Positions 55,642-63,571 of a stretch of DNA of 64,000 nt are shown piece by piece. How positions within the stretch are numbered: the stretch's first letter is position 1; each line of letters starts with the position of its first letter. The notes under the pieces are model-generated. The model made no database searches. It was not told where the DNA came from and saw nothing but the letters and a program-made list of their open reading frames with translations. The DNA lies in NCBI GenBank assembly GCA_022394755.1, contig JAGFCA010000029.1, positions 1 to 64,000 on the forward strand, given 5' to 3'. The stretch is from Candidatus Poribacteria bacterium (lineage in GTDB: Bacteria > Poribacteria > WGA-4E > WGA-3G). The translations under genes were made by a program, and so were the position numbers.

Positions 55642-56394
55642 TTACTTATGTTTAAGGGTTGCCCAAGTGGTTGATAGTTTACCTTTATTATCAACAGCTA
55701 AACCTTGTGCAGCTAATTGTTCAATTTCATCAGCACTTAGTGTGCGATCAAATACCATGACTTCGTCAATTATGCCTTTCCAATATCTGGCACCACAACA
55801 ATCATCCCACCCAAATTTAAGGTTCATGACAGTCTGTTCAATATGTGGTATTTTATTCTCAGCAGAATCAAGTTTACCACTATCCCTATGATAAATATAA
55901 CTTGTGGCTTTATCCTTTTCAATAGCAATAGCAACCAATGCCCATTTATTTTCTGGAACAGCAGGAGCCCCTTTCCATCCCCATGTCTCAGCTTTGTTAT
56001 CATTCCAAACATAGGTTAGAGTATCGTTGTCAGCAACACCCATCCAAAATGTAGTAGGACTCCGCCCAACAACAATTCCTGACCATGGTATAGTTCTCCA
56101 ACCATTAATACGTGCTACTACAGTTATCTCCAGTGTTACCAATTTAAAAGCTGTATCTACAACTGCATGGCCACCTTCACCATCTGTCATAAGAGCATCA
56201 TTTACCCAACCATCTTTTACCCAATCAGCTCCAGCTTCTAATTCTGCATCATTACCATTACCTGATTCATCTTTTCCATTTCCATCAAGTGGCCAGTATC
56301 CAACAAGACCATCAGAGATATTTGCCAAAATCGAATTAGACCATATAGTAAGACAGAGGAATATGAATATAAAAACGGTTATCTTATAATTCAC
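55642..56394 (-). CDS. Secreted LamG-domain protein with C-terminal KLSTTW tail
   Basis: A 250-aa exported protein. Signal peptide residues 1-25 (FIFLCLTIWSNSILA). The LamG domain begins DGLVGYWPLDGNGKDESG, continues through GGHAVVDTAFKLVTLEI and MNLKFGWDDCCGARYWKG, and ends IDEVMVFDRTLSADEIEQL. The C terminus is DNKGKLSTTWATLKHK, a member of the shared tail family. The start is GTG (56394) with AGGAGA 7 nt upstream. A TTGACA-16 nt-TAGAAA promoter candidate lies just upstream. It is a single-gene unit before the exporter pair. Confidence 0.87.
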   Translation of the reverse strand: MNYKITVFIFIFLCLTIWSNSILANISDGLVGYWPLDGNGKDESGNGNDAELEAGADWVKDGWVNDALMTDGEGGHAVVDTAFKLVTLEITVVARINGWRTIPWSGIVVGRSPTTFWMGVADNDTLTYVWNDNKAETWGWKGAPAVPENKWALVAIAIEKDKATSYIYHRDSGKLDSAENKIPHIEQTVMNLKFGWDDCCGARYWKGIIDEVMVFDRTLSADEIEQLAAQGLAVDNKGKLSTTWATLKHK

Positions 56395-56431
56395 TTCAAT
56401 TCTCCTTATATAAACTATCTTAAAAAATTAC

Positions 56432-56459
56432 TTTCTATTACATGTCAATAATTTGTCAA
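56432..56459 (-). promoter_or_regulatory. Possible sigma-70-type promoter for the LamG gene
   Basis: On the minus strand TTGACA (56459-56454) is followed after 16 nt by TAGAAA (56437-56432). It is about 40-65 nt upstream of the GTG start at 56394. The -10 matches four of six positions, so the call is moderate. Confidence 0.4.
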
Positions 56460-56760
56460 AGAGATAGCGGATACAATTGATATAATTACCACTGTTATAA
56501 CACCTTGATATTACATCTTTTTTCAACAATATACAGTAATCAGACATTTGATGCAATATAATTAGACAATCTTTTGAAGGCAAATCTATCTATACAATGA
56601 AAAGTAGTTAATTGTTCACTTATACTTTGGAAATGGTAACTGTCTGATAAATTGATCTACTAAACAGAAGAATAGTCCCAGAGGGGAAAGGTTTGTAGAG
56701 TCAGTATCCTTACCCAAAATCAAAGTCCAGTGGGGTGAAAGGTATATTGTTGAAAACTGT
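56460..56760 (+). repeat. Two copies of the palindromic intergenic repeat
   Basis: Copies at about 56668-56698 (TAGTCCCAGAGGGGAAAGG then TTTGTAGAG) and 56728-56758 (AGTCCAGTGGGGTGAAAGG then TGTTGAAAAC). Both keep the palindrome-then-GAAAGG-then-TGTAGA layout of the 6.2 kb array and the inverted 46.5 kb copies, with eroded arms. The rest of the 56395-56760 interval holds no gene. Confidence 0.65.
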
Positions 56761-58068
56761 CTATCTATGCTTACTTTTCGGACTGAAATCCGGCATTTGC
56801 AAGTCTGGAAGATTAAAGGCAGCGCGTTTAACTTTCATGATCCTCTTCCAATGCGGAGGATTTTCAATCTTTTCGTTGAACCAATCGGATGGTAAACTTG
56901 CTTCGCTCATGATCATAGGATATTCGTTCCGGGAAAGGTCGGGGTAAAGTCTGGAGAGTGTTTCCCCACCTATCGGTTGTTCGGTAACCGTTTCAGGTAA
57001 CCAGATTCCTGGGTCATATTGTGTGAGTTCAGATGTTAAGTTCTGAAAATTAATACTTTCGGTGTAGAAGTATTTACCCTTTACTGGTTTTGGTGGACCT
57101 AACCATTCTTCCTTAATTTCCGGTTCCATTGCCGCAGTTCGAGTGCCTATCAGGATACGTATGGGATGGATACCCGTTTGAGGATGCATCAAGAGTTCGA
57201 GAGTTATTGCTCTATAGGTAGTTTTTACATGCTCTGTGTGGTATAGCTGGAGATAAACTTGGGTATTTCCATCATTTTCAACCGTTTTGATATCTGTTGT
57301 TTTATGAGAGCCAATAAATGTAGTGAAGTCTGCGGGGTATCCGAGTAGCCACCAGTAGGGATTATATCGCTCGTCAAAATGGGGTACGTGTGTCATTATA
57401 GATAGGGAATTCTTCCATTTATTATATTGTTTCCACACCGCACCATCTCGAATATATAGTGTCTGTTTTCCATGTCTTAGGAATTGATGGTGTGTCCTTC
57501 GCCAGATATCAGATTGGGCATGTCCGTCCTGTGTATAAGTTAGAATCATTCTTTTATCCATCTCACGCTTTTTGTATGCTTTTATGTCAAAGAATTCGAT
57601 ATCATGATCAAACCGGTATGTGATATCCCACTCTCCTATAACGATATACTCCTCATGTTTTTCAGTTGTCATTTCATTTGGAGGGTTCAGAAGATTTTTT
57701 GTTGCTTCCCAAAGTTCTACGAAGAAGTTAACAGGAACGGATGAACTCTTTATATACAACGTCACTGAGAATTCAATCTCACCGTTTCTTACTTTTGTAG
57801 TATATTTATCGTATTCTGTTAGGAGTTGATCTAAAAGTTGTGTTTGTTGAGTGGACAAAGGTGGGAATTCTTCAATCTTCATAAATTGAGGCGTTTCAGA
57901 GAGATGTGGTCTTGCAGTTAATGCGTCATTCCACGCAATATTGTATGGTGTATGTACTTGAGTTGTTTTCTCAGTTGGGTATAGCAAAATGAAACAGATT
58001 ACACAGAAGAAAAGTAGAAAGAGGAGAACTACTTTTGATATAAGTGGCTTTTTGTGTTTGGTGGACAT
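56761..58068 (-). CDS. Membrane-anchored unknown protein
   Basis: A 435-aa protein I cannot name. Residues about 10-32 form one N-terminal membrane anchor (VVLLFLLFFCVICFILLYP), and the remainder is extracytoplasmic. It shows long alternating beta segments (EIEFSVTLYIKSSSVPVNF, EEYIVIGEWDITYRF, KQTLYIRDGAVWKQY, TQVYLQLYHTEHVKTTYRA), a pattern like lipoprotein-sorting or outer-membrane-lipid carrier folds, but this is only a resemblance. The C terminus is basic. It begins 25 nt after the stop of another anchored unknown, forming a two-gene operon. The local sequence looks less A+T-rich than the neighbours. Confidence 0.75.
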   Translation of the reverse strand: MSTKHKKPLISKVVLLFLLFFCVICFILLYPTEKTTQVHTPYNIAWNDALTARPHLSETPQFMKIEEFPPLSTQQTQLLDQLLTEYDKYTTKVRNGEIEFSVTLYIKSSSVPVNFFVELWEATKNLLNPPNEMTTEKHEEYIVIGEWDITYRFDHDIEFFDIKAYKKREMDKRMILTYTQDGHAQSDIWRRTHHQFLRHGKQTLYIRDGAVWKQYNKWKNSLSIMTHVPHFDERYNPYWWLLGYPADFTTFIGSHKTTDIKTVENDGNTQVYLQLYHTEHVKTTYRAITLELLMHPQTGIHPIRILIGTRTAAMEPEIKEEWLGPPKPVKGKYFYTESINFQNLTSELTQYDPGIWLPETVTEQPIGGETLSRLYPDLSRNEYPMIMSEASLPSDWFNEKIENPPHWKRIMKVKRAAFNLPDLQMPDFSPKSKHR

Positions 58069-58093
58069 GAAAAAAATCTCCTGTTGAAACGTA

Positions 58094-58864
58094 TTATTGT
58101 CGTGGTAAATCCAAGTATGTATAAGGGTCTATTGCCCCCTCTTCAAAAGACATAAGTTTTATGTCTGATGGTATATCTGCCTCTGTAAAATCTTTTCCTT
58201 TTTGTTCTCTAATAGCGTTAATCCTAACACCATCAGACGGATGTGCGAGCATACTACTAATATATCTGACGTTGCCATCAGGTCTTTCATATTCCTTCCA
58301 TATCACGAAAACTATTCCCGGGATAACAGGATAGATACGTCCATTTTCCATATTTACGCCGCGGGCATTGATGCCTTCGGCAAGAAGTTTTATTCGGACA
58401 CGTGCAAGTAATTCATGTTCTACGGAGGGAGAAGGAAATGTATCTACGGACATTTCCTCAGGCACTTCAGGATAGGGACCGAAACCGTAGGGGGAGACAA
58501 TGACATCATCGGAGACCTGTTCTCTTAGTGAACCAATTGAGTCATCCGCCACTGTACCCTTGTGTGGTGTGATAGTCTCTCCTTGTAACGAAGGTGTCTC
58601 TACGGATTTCCGTGAATTCATTATTTGATTGGAAGAGTCTATGTGTACTCCGTTGATTTCGTGCTTCGTCAACTTGCTTGTTTTTTCTTCTTTACGTGTC
58701 TCATATCTTTTTTTCAGTGTCCGTAGGGTTTGTATTGTTTGTTGTAACTCAGCTTCAGTCGTTCGTCGAACGTGGTAACTATAAAGTTGCATGCTCGCTA
58801 CAATTACGGCACACAAAACGAATACCACCAGAATAACTCGGCTTGTAAGAATGTAACGTAACAT
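58094..58864 (-). CDS. Membrane-anchored unknown protein with GPYPEVPEE motif
   Basis: A 256-aa protein with an N-terminal membrane helix (VILVVFVLCAVIVASMQL), a coiled-coil stretch (AELQQTIQTLRTLKKRYETR), a polar low-complexity linker, then VSPYGFGPYPEVPEEM and a compact C-terminal domain (LLARVRIKLLAEGIN, GRIYPVIPGIVFVIWKEYE, ISSMLAHPSDGVRINAI). I do not recognise a named family, though from memory the GFGPYPEVPE block recurs in proteins of Poribacteria-like genomes. A GGGGG ribosome site lies 5 nt before the ATG. Co-transcribed with the downstream anchored unknown. Confidence 0.72.
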   Translation of the reverse strand: MLRYILTSRVILVVFVLCAVIVASMQLYSYHVRRTTEAELQQTIQTLRTLKKRYETRKEEKTSKLTKHEINGVHIDSSNQIMNSRKSVETPSLQGETITPHKGTVADDSIGSLREQVSDDVIVSPYGFGPYPEVPEEMSVDTFPSPSVEHELLARVRIKLLAEGINARGVNMENGRIYPVIPGIVFVIWKEYERPDGNVRYISSMLAHPSDGVRINAIREQKGKDFTEADIPSDIKLMSFEEGAIDPYTYLDLPRQ

Positions 58865-59713
58865 TTATACCCCCTGTGGCTTCTTATAGGTTCATGCGAA
58901 TTTCGATAGATTTAGTCTTTCTTTTCACATGTTAAGACTTAATTTATGCAACATTCCATGCTTTACCTGTAATGACGTGAGTTTAATAAATCAGATTATT
59001 GTATTCTGAGTGCTTACGAAAACGCTCCTAACTGTAAATAAGAGCAATGCTTAGGAAAAGATCAAATAACAAATTTAATAAAGTCTCGCTGCAATATTTC
59101 ACTCTTATTATTATTCTAAGAAAAATCACAATTGTTCTACAAGGTTAGTTGAATTATCTTTTCGTATTCTTCAATGTATTTTATCAATTAATCAATCATC
59201 CCCTATTAATATAAGCTTGTTAAATGAAAACTGCAACCGGATGGTATGAATATCAGGAGTATTTCTCCTAATCAGAAATCAGAATCAACAGTATGAATGC
59301 CTTATGACATTCCCCGGAATGCATAAAGGATTCCCTTATTTCTACAGAAGTGCTTCTGAAAATCCTTCTTCTTGCTACATCGGAGTGCTATGTGTAAATA
59401 AATCCAAACTTTAGTATAAGTACTTACAAGGTATAGTTGGTGGATTGGGTTACAATAAGTTTAAACACCCAATGAAGGATACAGCACTGTATCAATTTTA
59501 TTATACTAAAATGAAAATACACAACTTTTTCTTTTCTATTTCTAACAGATTTTAGTATACTTTTCATAGATGTTATCATTTTGTTGTATGAATACAATGA
59601 ACTGTCGAAAAAGTCAAATAACCGACGAACTCATAATTTAAGATACAGATAGATATTAATTGAGATGAGTCTAATTAATTATTCTTCAAAATATTTAAGG
59701 AATCTTACATTGA
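58865..59713. other. Gene-free interval with one arm of the dispersed repeat
   Basis: About 850 nt without a coding frame. Positions 59283-59323 match 63807-63849 in direct orientation, and 59381-59419 is the exact reverse complement of 63572-63610. Near 59502-59511 and 59550-59560 the words TATACTAAAA and TTTTAGTATA form a further inverted pair containing the same TATACTAAA end sequence. Confidence 0.7.
59283..59419. repeat. Dispersed palindromic element, left copy
   Basis: Comprises a segment resembling 63807-63849 (AATCAACAGTATGAATGCCT then ATTCCCCGGAATGCA) and a 39-nt block (59381-59419) identical to the reverse complement of 63572-63610 and containing CGGAGTGCTATGTGTAAATA. It is a shortened and partly rearranged copy of the element occupying the right end of the window. 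Confidence 0.75.
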
Positions 59714-60634
59714 ATGAACCAACTAACAAATAAGTCATTCCAGCAGGCTAAATCTTTTATCAATAATCAGGGACGTGAACTTGACAAAAAACGATATGAA
59801 TACCATTTTGAGAATGGGTCTTTTGATGCAGTGCTTGAAGTCCTGACATCCTATCAAAATGAGGATGGAGGTTTTGGACATAGTTTGGAACCAGATCTAC
59901 GTACAACTGCATCTTCTGCTATTGTTACGACCGGTGCATTTCAGATATTTAAAGAAATCGGTGTGAACGTTGACTATACTATAGTACAGAAAGGGATAGA
60001 GTATTTCCTAAATACCTACGATGAAAATGAAAAGGTGTGGGATATAATCCCTCCTGAAGTTGAGAATGCACCCCATGCACCGTGGTGGACTTATGAAGGT
60101 AACAGAGAATGTTTTGGAAGATATCTAATCAATCCTCGTGTTGAAATAGTTGGTTATTTACATGATTTTGGTGGGGAACTTGTCTCCAAAAATTGGTTAG
60201 AATCTCTTACTTCAGATGTAATAAACTATATTATATCACGTGAAGATGACCTTGAAATGCACGATCTACTCTGTTGTTCAAGACTCGCAGAAACTGAAAA
60301 CATACCAGATATAGATAAATTATGGAAGAAAATCGAGCAATCTGCTTTGAAAATTGTTGCTAAATCTCCTGATGAACTAAATGATTATGTACTTAAACCA
60401 ATCTGGTTGGTCACTACACCTTCATCACCTTTATTAGATATTCTAAGAAAAGAAGTTGATATGAACTTAGATTTTGAGATAAAGCAACAAGGAGAAGATG
60501 GTTCGTGGTCACCCAATTTTTCATGGGGCGATTTACATCCAGAAGTATGGGAAATTGCCAAGAAAGAATGGCAATCCAAGTTTACAATTGATACATTGAA
60601 CACTTTGAACGAATTTGGACGAATCGAAGGATAA
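59714..60634 (+). CDS. Terpene-cyclase/prenyltransferase-like alpha-toroid protein
   Basis: A 306-aa soluble protein with repeats typical of the alpha-alpha toroid fold of squalene/hopene cyclases and prenyltransferases: SYQNEDGGFGHSLEPDL near residue 50, the internal WWTYEGNRECFGR, and QGEDGSWSPNFSWG near residue 260. It lacks the DxDD catalytic motif of class II cyclases and is half the usual cyclase length, so a cyclase reaction is unlikely; a binding or hydrolytic role in the same fold is possible. AAGGA lies 13 nt before the ATG. The L-rhamnonate dehydratase-like gene starts 17 nt after its stop, indicating an operon. Confidence 0.78.
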   Translation: MNQLTNKSFQQAKSFINNQGRELDKKRYEYHFENGSFDAVLEVLTSYQNEDGGFGHSLEPDLRTTASSAIVTTGAFQIFKEIGVNVDYTIVQKGIEYFLNTYDENEKVWDIIPPEVENAPHAPWWTYEGNRECFGRYLINPRVEIVGYLHDFGGELVSKNWLESLTSDVINYIISREDDLEMHDLLCCSRLAETENIPDIDKLWKKIEQSALKIVAKSPDELNDYVLKPIWLVTTPSSPLLDILRKEVDMNLDFEIKQQGEDGSWSPNFSWGDLHPEVWEIAKKEWQSKFTIDTLNTLNEFGRIEG

Positions 60635-60651
60635 TATAGGTAAGGAAATTA

Positions 60652-61818
60652 ATGAAAATTAAAGAAATACGCGTTGTTGAAATAGAACTAAATCCACAAC
60701 CAACAACAAAACCTCGTACCCCGATTAAAACTAAGGAATATAGATTGAATCGACCGATAGACATGTATTCCACATTATGGGAAGAAGGACGTCATATCTC
60801 ATCATCGAATTGGAAACGTCCTGCAGTAATTGTAACTGCAGAAGATGGCACATGGGGTTTTGGTCTTTCACTCTACGGTGGTCCAGTTTGTCGAATTATA
60901 GAGGACCATTTTGTGCCAAATCTTTTGGGTGAAAACTGTATGGCAACCGAAAAGTTATGGGATATCATGGTACGTTTATCGACAGCATTTGGGGCTACAG
61001 GTTTGTCAAGTTATGCGATCAGTGTAGTGGATTGTGCTTTATGGGATCTAAAAGGTAAACTGTTGAATAAACCCGTGTATGAACTTCTCGGTGGACCTCA
61101 AAAGGACAAAATCTTCTGTTATGCCTCAGGATTTGATCAGGAATGGTATATGGAGTTAGGGTTTAAAGCAACAAAACTATTCACCCCTTATGGACCCGAA
61201 CATGGGTTAGATGGAATACATAAATTGGAAGAATTGGTCTCTAATACACGTGAATTAATTGGTGATAACATTGAGTTAATGTTAGATGCATGGACGAATT
61301 TTGATGTGGAGCATACAGTACGTGTCTGTGAAAAATTGAGACCGTATGGACTGAAATGGATGGAGGATTACATTTCTGCTGATGATACAGTGGGATATCA
61401 GACAATACGGGAACGTATTCCTTGGCAAACACTTGCTACAGGTGAACACTGGTATTTACCGACTGCATTTGCAAATGCTGCTGGTCAAAGATTAGTAGAT
61501 ATTTTTCAGCCTGATGTTTTGTGGTGTGGTGGTATCACTTCGGCTCAGAAGATATGTCATATTGCTGAAGCACATGGGATATCTGTCATAGCTCATGGAG
61601 GTATGAATTATCCGTATGGACAACACCTATCTTATGCAATGCCAGCAATTACCTGGGGTGAACGTTCAGAAGGTGTATCCTCTCCTGGAGTTCCTTTAGA
61701 AGAGATGGTGAAAATACCGGGAACATCAGTGATTAAAGATGGTTATCTTGTCCCCTCTGATGCTCCCGGTTTCGGTCTTGAAATTGATGAGAATTGGATT
61801 GAAAGTGTTATGGTGTAA
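60652..61818 (+). CDS. L-rhamnonate dehydratase-like enolase-superfamily enzyme
   Basis: A 388-aa mandelate-racemase-subgroup enzyme. The C-terminal barrel follows the rhamnonate dehydratase pattern closely: KLFTPYGPEHGLDGI, IELMLDAWTNFDVEHTVR, YGLKWMEDYISADDTVGY, ATGEHWYLP, FQPDVLWCGGITSAQKI and VIAHGGMNYPYGQHLSYA, including three acidic metal ligands (Asp in LDAW, Glu in MEDY, Glu in TGEH) and the basic His. It would dehydrate a 6-deoxy aldonate to a 2-keto-3-deoxy acid; exact specificity is inferred. AAGGA precedes the ATG. It converges on the phosphoesterase gene with a 35-nt gap. Confidence 0.85.
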   Translation: MKIKEIRVVEIELNPQPTTKPRTPIKTKEYRLNRPIDMYSTLWEEGRHISSSNWKRPAVIVTAEDGTWGFGLSLYGGPVCRIIEDHFVPNLLGENCMATEKLWDIMVRLSTAFGATGLSSYAISVVDCALWDLKGKLLNKPVYELLGGPQKDKIFCYASGFDQEWYMELGFKATKLFTPYGPEHGLDGIHKLEELVSNTRELIGDNIELMLDAWTNFDVEHTVRVCEKLRPYGLKWMEDYISADDTVGYQTIRERIPWQTLATGEHWYLPTAFANAAGQRLVDIFQPDVLWCGGITSAQKICHIAEAHGISVIAHGGMNYPYGQHLSYAMPAITWGERSEGVSSPGVPLEEMVKIPGTSVIKDGYLVPSDAPGFGLEIDENWIESVMV

Positions 61819-61853
61819 TTAAGTCCATATAAGCAATCCAATTGGAAAAGATG

Positions 61854-63494
61854 TTAATCCACTCTGATGATTCGTCGTCCTATGTCTGTCTGACCGAACA
61901 TATCAGTTGTTCGCACATAAATCACATAAGTTCCAACAGGTACATTTTCAGGCAGTTTCGCTTGCCACATGTGTCTCGATGTTGGAACACTGTAACCAAG
62001 ACCTTTTCCTCTTTTTGGGAATTTTGTGTCTTCTTTCAAATAATTACCCATCGAATTGCGAACATCACTGTGCATTTTGCGTTCAAGGTTAATCATTCCA
62101 TCCCTCGCCCTAACATCTACAAAAAATGGATCTTTCTGAGGGGTATAGTCCATCTTTATCCATTCATTGTCATCACCAAGCCGATAATCGACTTTAGAAC
62201 GTTCTGTACCACCAAATATATTAACTATGATATCTGTATTTGATGTTTCATCTGATTGAACTTCCCATGGTGCCCATATATTCATTTGATAGTCTGCTGG
62301 ACGTCGTGCTGCTTTAAACCTAATTGAATATTTGTTTTCAGTGAAGGTGAAGATACCATACCCATTTGGTGCACCGTCCCGCATCGTGGTGTGGGGAATT
62401 CCAACTTCATCCAGTGTGCCTTGCCACCAACTACCCGATGTAGTCGCATGATTATGGTGGTGGTGCGGTTGTTCACCATGCCACCCGTGTTCAGGACCTA
62501 CAAATTCATCACGTTGAATGTGTGTATGTGCTGATAAGGATAATGTATTCGGACGATCACCAAGCAGATTCATCAATTTATCCACATCACTCATTTCTTT
62601 TAATGGTATATGAAATGACACGACAATAAGCCTATCTTTCGGTACAAAAGCCAAATCGTTTTTTATAAATGTCAGTTGTTTTTCACCAACATGACTGGAA
62701 TATGAAGGTCGATTATCAGCATTACGGAAGAACTTAACATTGTCTATATTGATGAAGTGTACCGGACCCCAATCGAATGAATAACAGGTGGGTCCGAAGA
62801 CACGTTCGAATGTTTCATCTGCATATTTATCTTCAGTAGCTGCAAAGTTCATGTCGTGGTTACCATATACGTTATACCAAGGTATGCCAACAGTTGACAT
62901 GACTTCATTTAATGGTTGAAATAACTCTAATTTATCTCCCACCAAATCACCGAGACTAATACCAAATACAGCCTCAGTTCCAATCACTTCCTCAATAACA
63001 TCGTGTGCTAACCACTCAATTTCCTGCATACTTGTAGGTTGTGTATCCCCAAATACAAGGATTTTAAAGGTATCAGGCTCTTCTTGTTCATAAAGTGGAA
63101 AATCAATCGATTCTGGTAGTGGTCCAGTTGGGGCTACACCTGCATATTTTAAACCATCTGGAGAACCATGGGGCTTATGTATATAATGGAATACAGGAAG
63201 TTGATCTTCATTAACAGGTGTCATATATCCTCTCGGTTTTATGACAAAGATGATCGTGTCATCGTCAACATTTAGAGAATACTCTCCGTTTTCATCTGTT
63301 TCTACAATATCTGTTCCATTCGATACACGGACCCCAGACAGACCATTCTCGTCAACATCTTTTACTTGGTTTTGATTGGAATCTAAATACACAGTTCCGG
63401 TTGCAGTTGTGTTTGCCTCTGCCTGAATACATGAAGCAAGACATGTTAAAATCATTATAAATATGAAGAAATAGTTTATCCTATATATCATCAA
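61854..63494 (-). CDS. Secreted calcineurin-like phosphoesterase with Cna-B-like N-domain
   Basis: A 546-aa exported protein. Residues 1-25 form a signal peptide with a lipobox-like LASC sequence, so it may be a lipoprotein. Residues about 30-95 are a Cna-B/SdrD-like carboxypeptidase-regulatory domain (GTVYLDSNQNQVKDVDENG, VSNGTDIVETDENGEYSL). The metallophosphoesterase domain (about 140-390) has the two-metal motifs ILVFGDTQPT, ISLGDLVGD, YGNHDMNF, VSFHIPL and SAHTHIQRDE. A C-terminal beta domain (about 400-546) completes the family layout common in Planctomycetes and Bacteroidetes. Probably cleaves phosphate esters or nucleotides outside the cytoplasm. Confidence 0.9.
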   Translation of the reverse strand: MMIYRINYFFIFIMILTCLASCIQAEANTTATGTVYLDSNQNQVKDVDENGLSGVRVSNGTDIVETDENGEYSLNVDDDTIIFVIKPRGYMTPVNEDQLPVFHYIHKPHGSPDGLKYAGVAPTGPLPESIDFPLYEQEEPDTFKILVFGDTQPTSMQEIEWLAHDVIEEVIGTEAVFGISLGDLVGDKLELFQPLNEVMSTVGIPWYNVYGNHDMNFAATEDKYADETFERVFGPTCYSFDWGPVHFINIDNVKFFRNADNRPSYSSHVGEKQLTFIKNDLAFVPKDRLIVVSFHIPLKEMSDVDKLMNLLGDRPNTLSLSAHTHIQRDEFVGPEHGWHGEQPHHHHNHATTSGSWWQGTLDEVGIPHTTMRDGAPNGYGIFTFTENKYSIRFKAARRPADYQMNIWAPWEVQSDETSNTDIIVNIFGGTERSKVDYRLGDDNEWIKMDYTPQKDPFFVDVRARDGMINLERKMHSDVRNSMGNYLKEDTKFPKRGKGLGYSVPTSRHMWQAKLPENVPVGTYVIYVRTTDMFGQTDIGRRIIRVD

Positions 63495-63571
63495 AATCTC
63501 CTTATTATTAAAGTAATCTGATATTTCTCAATATTCTTCAGAATTTAATGTTTATCAGTGTTTACTTTTTA

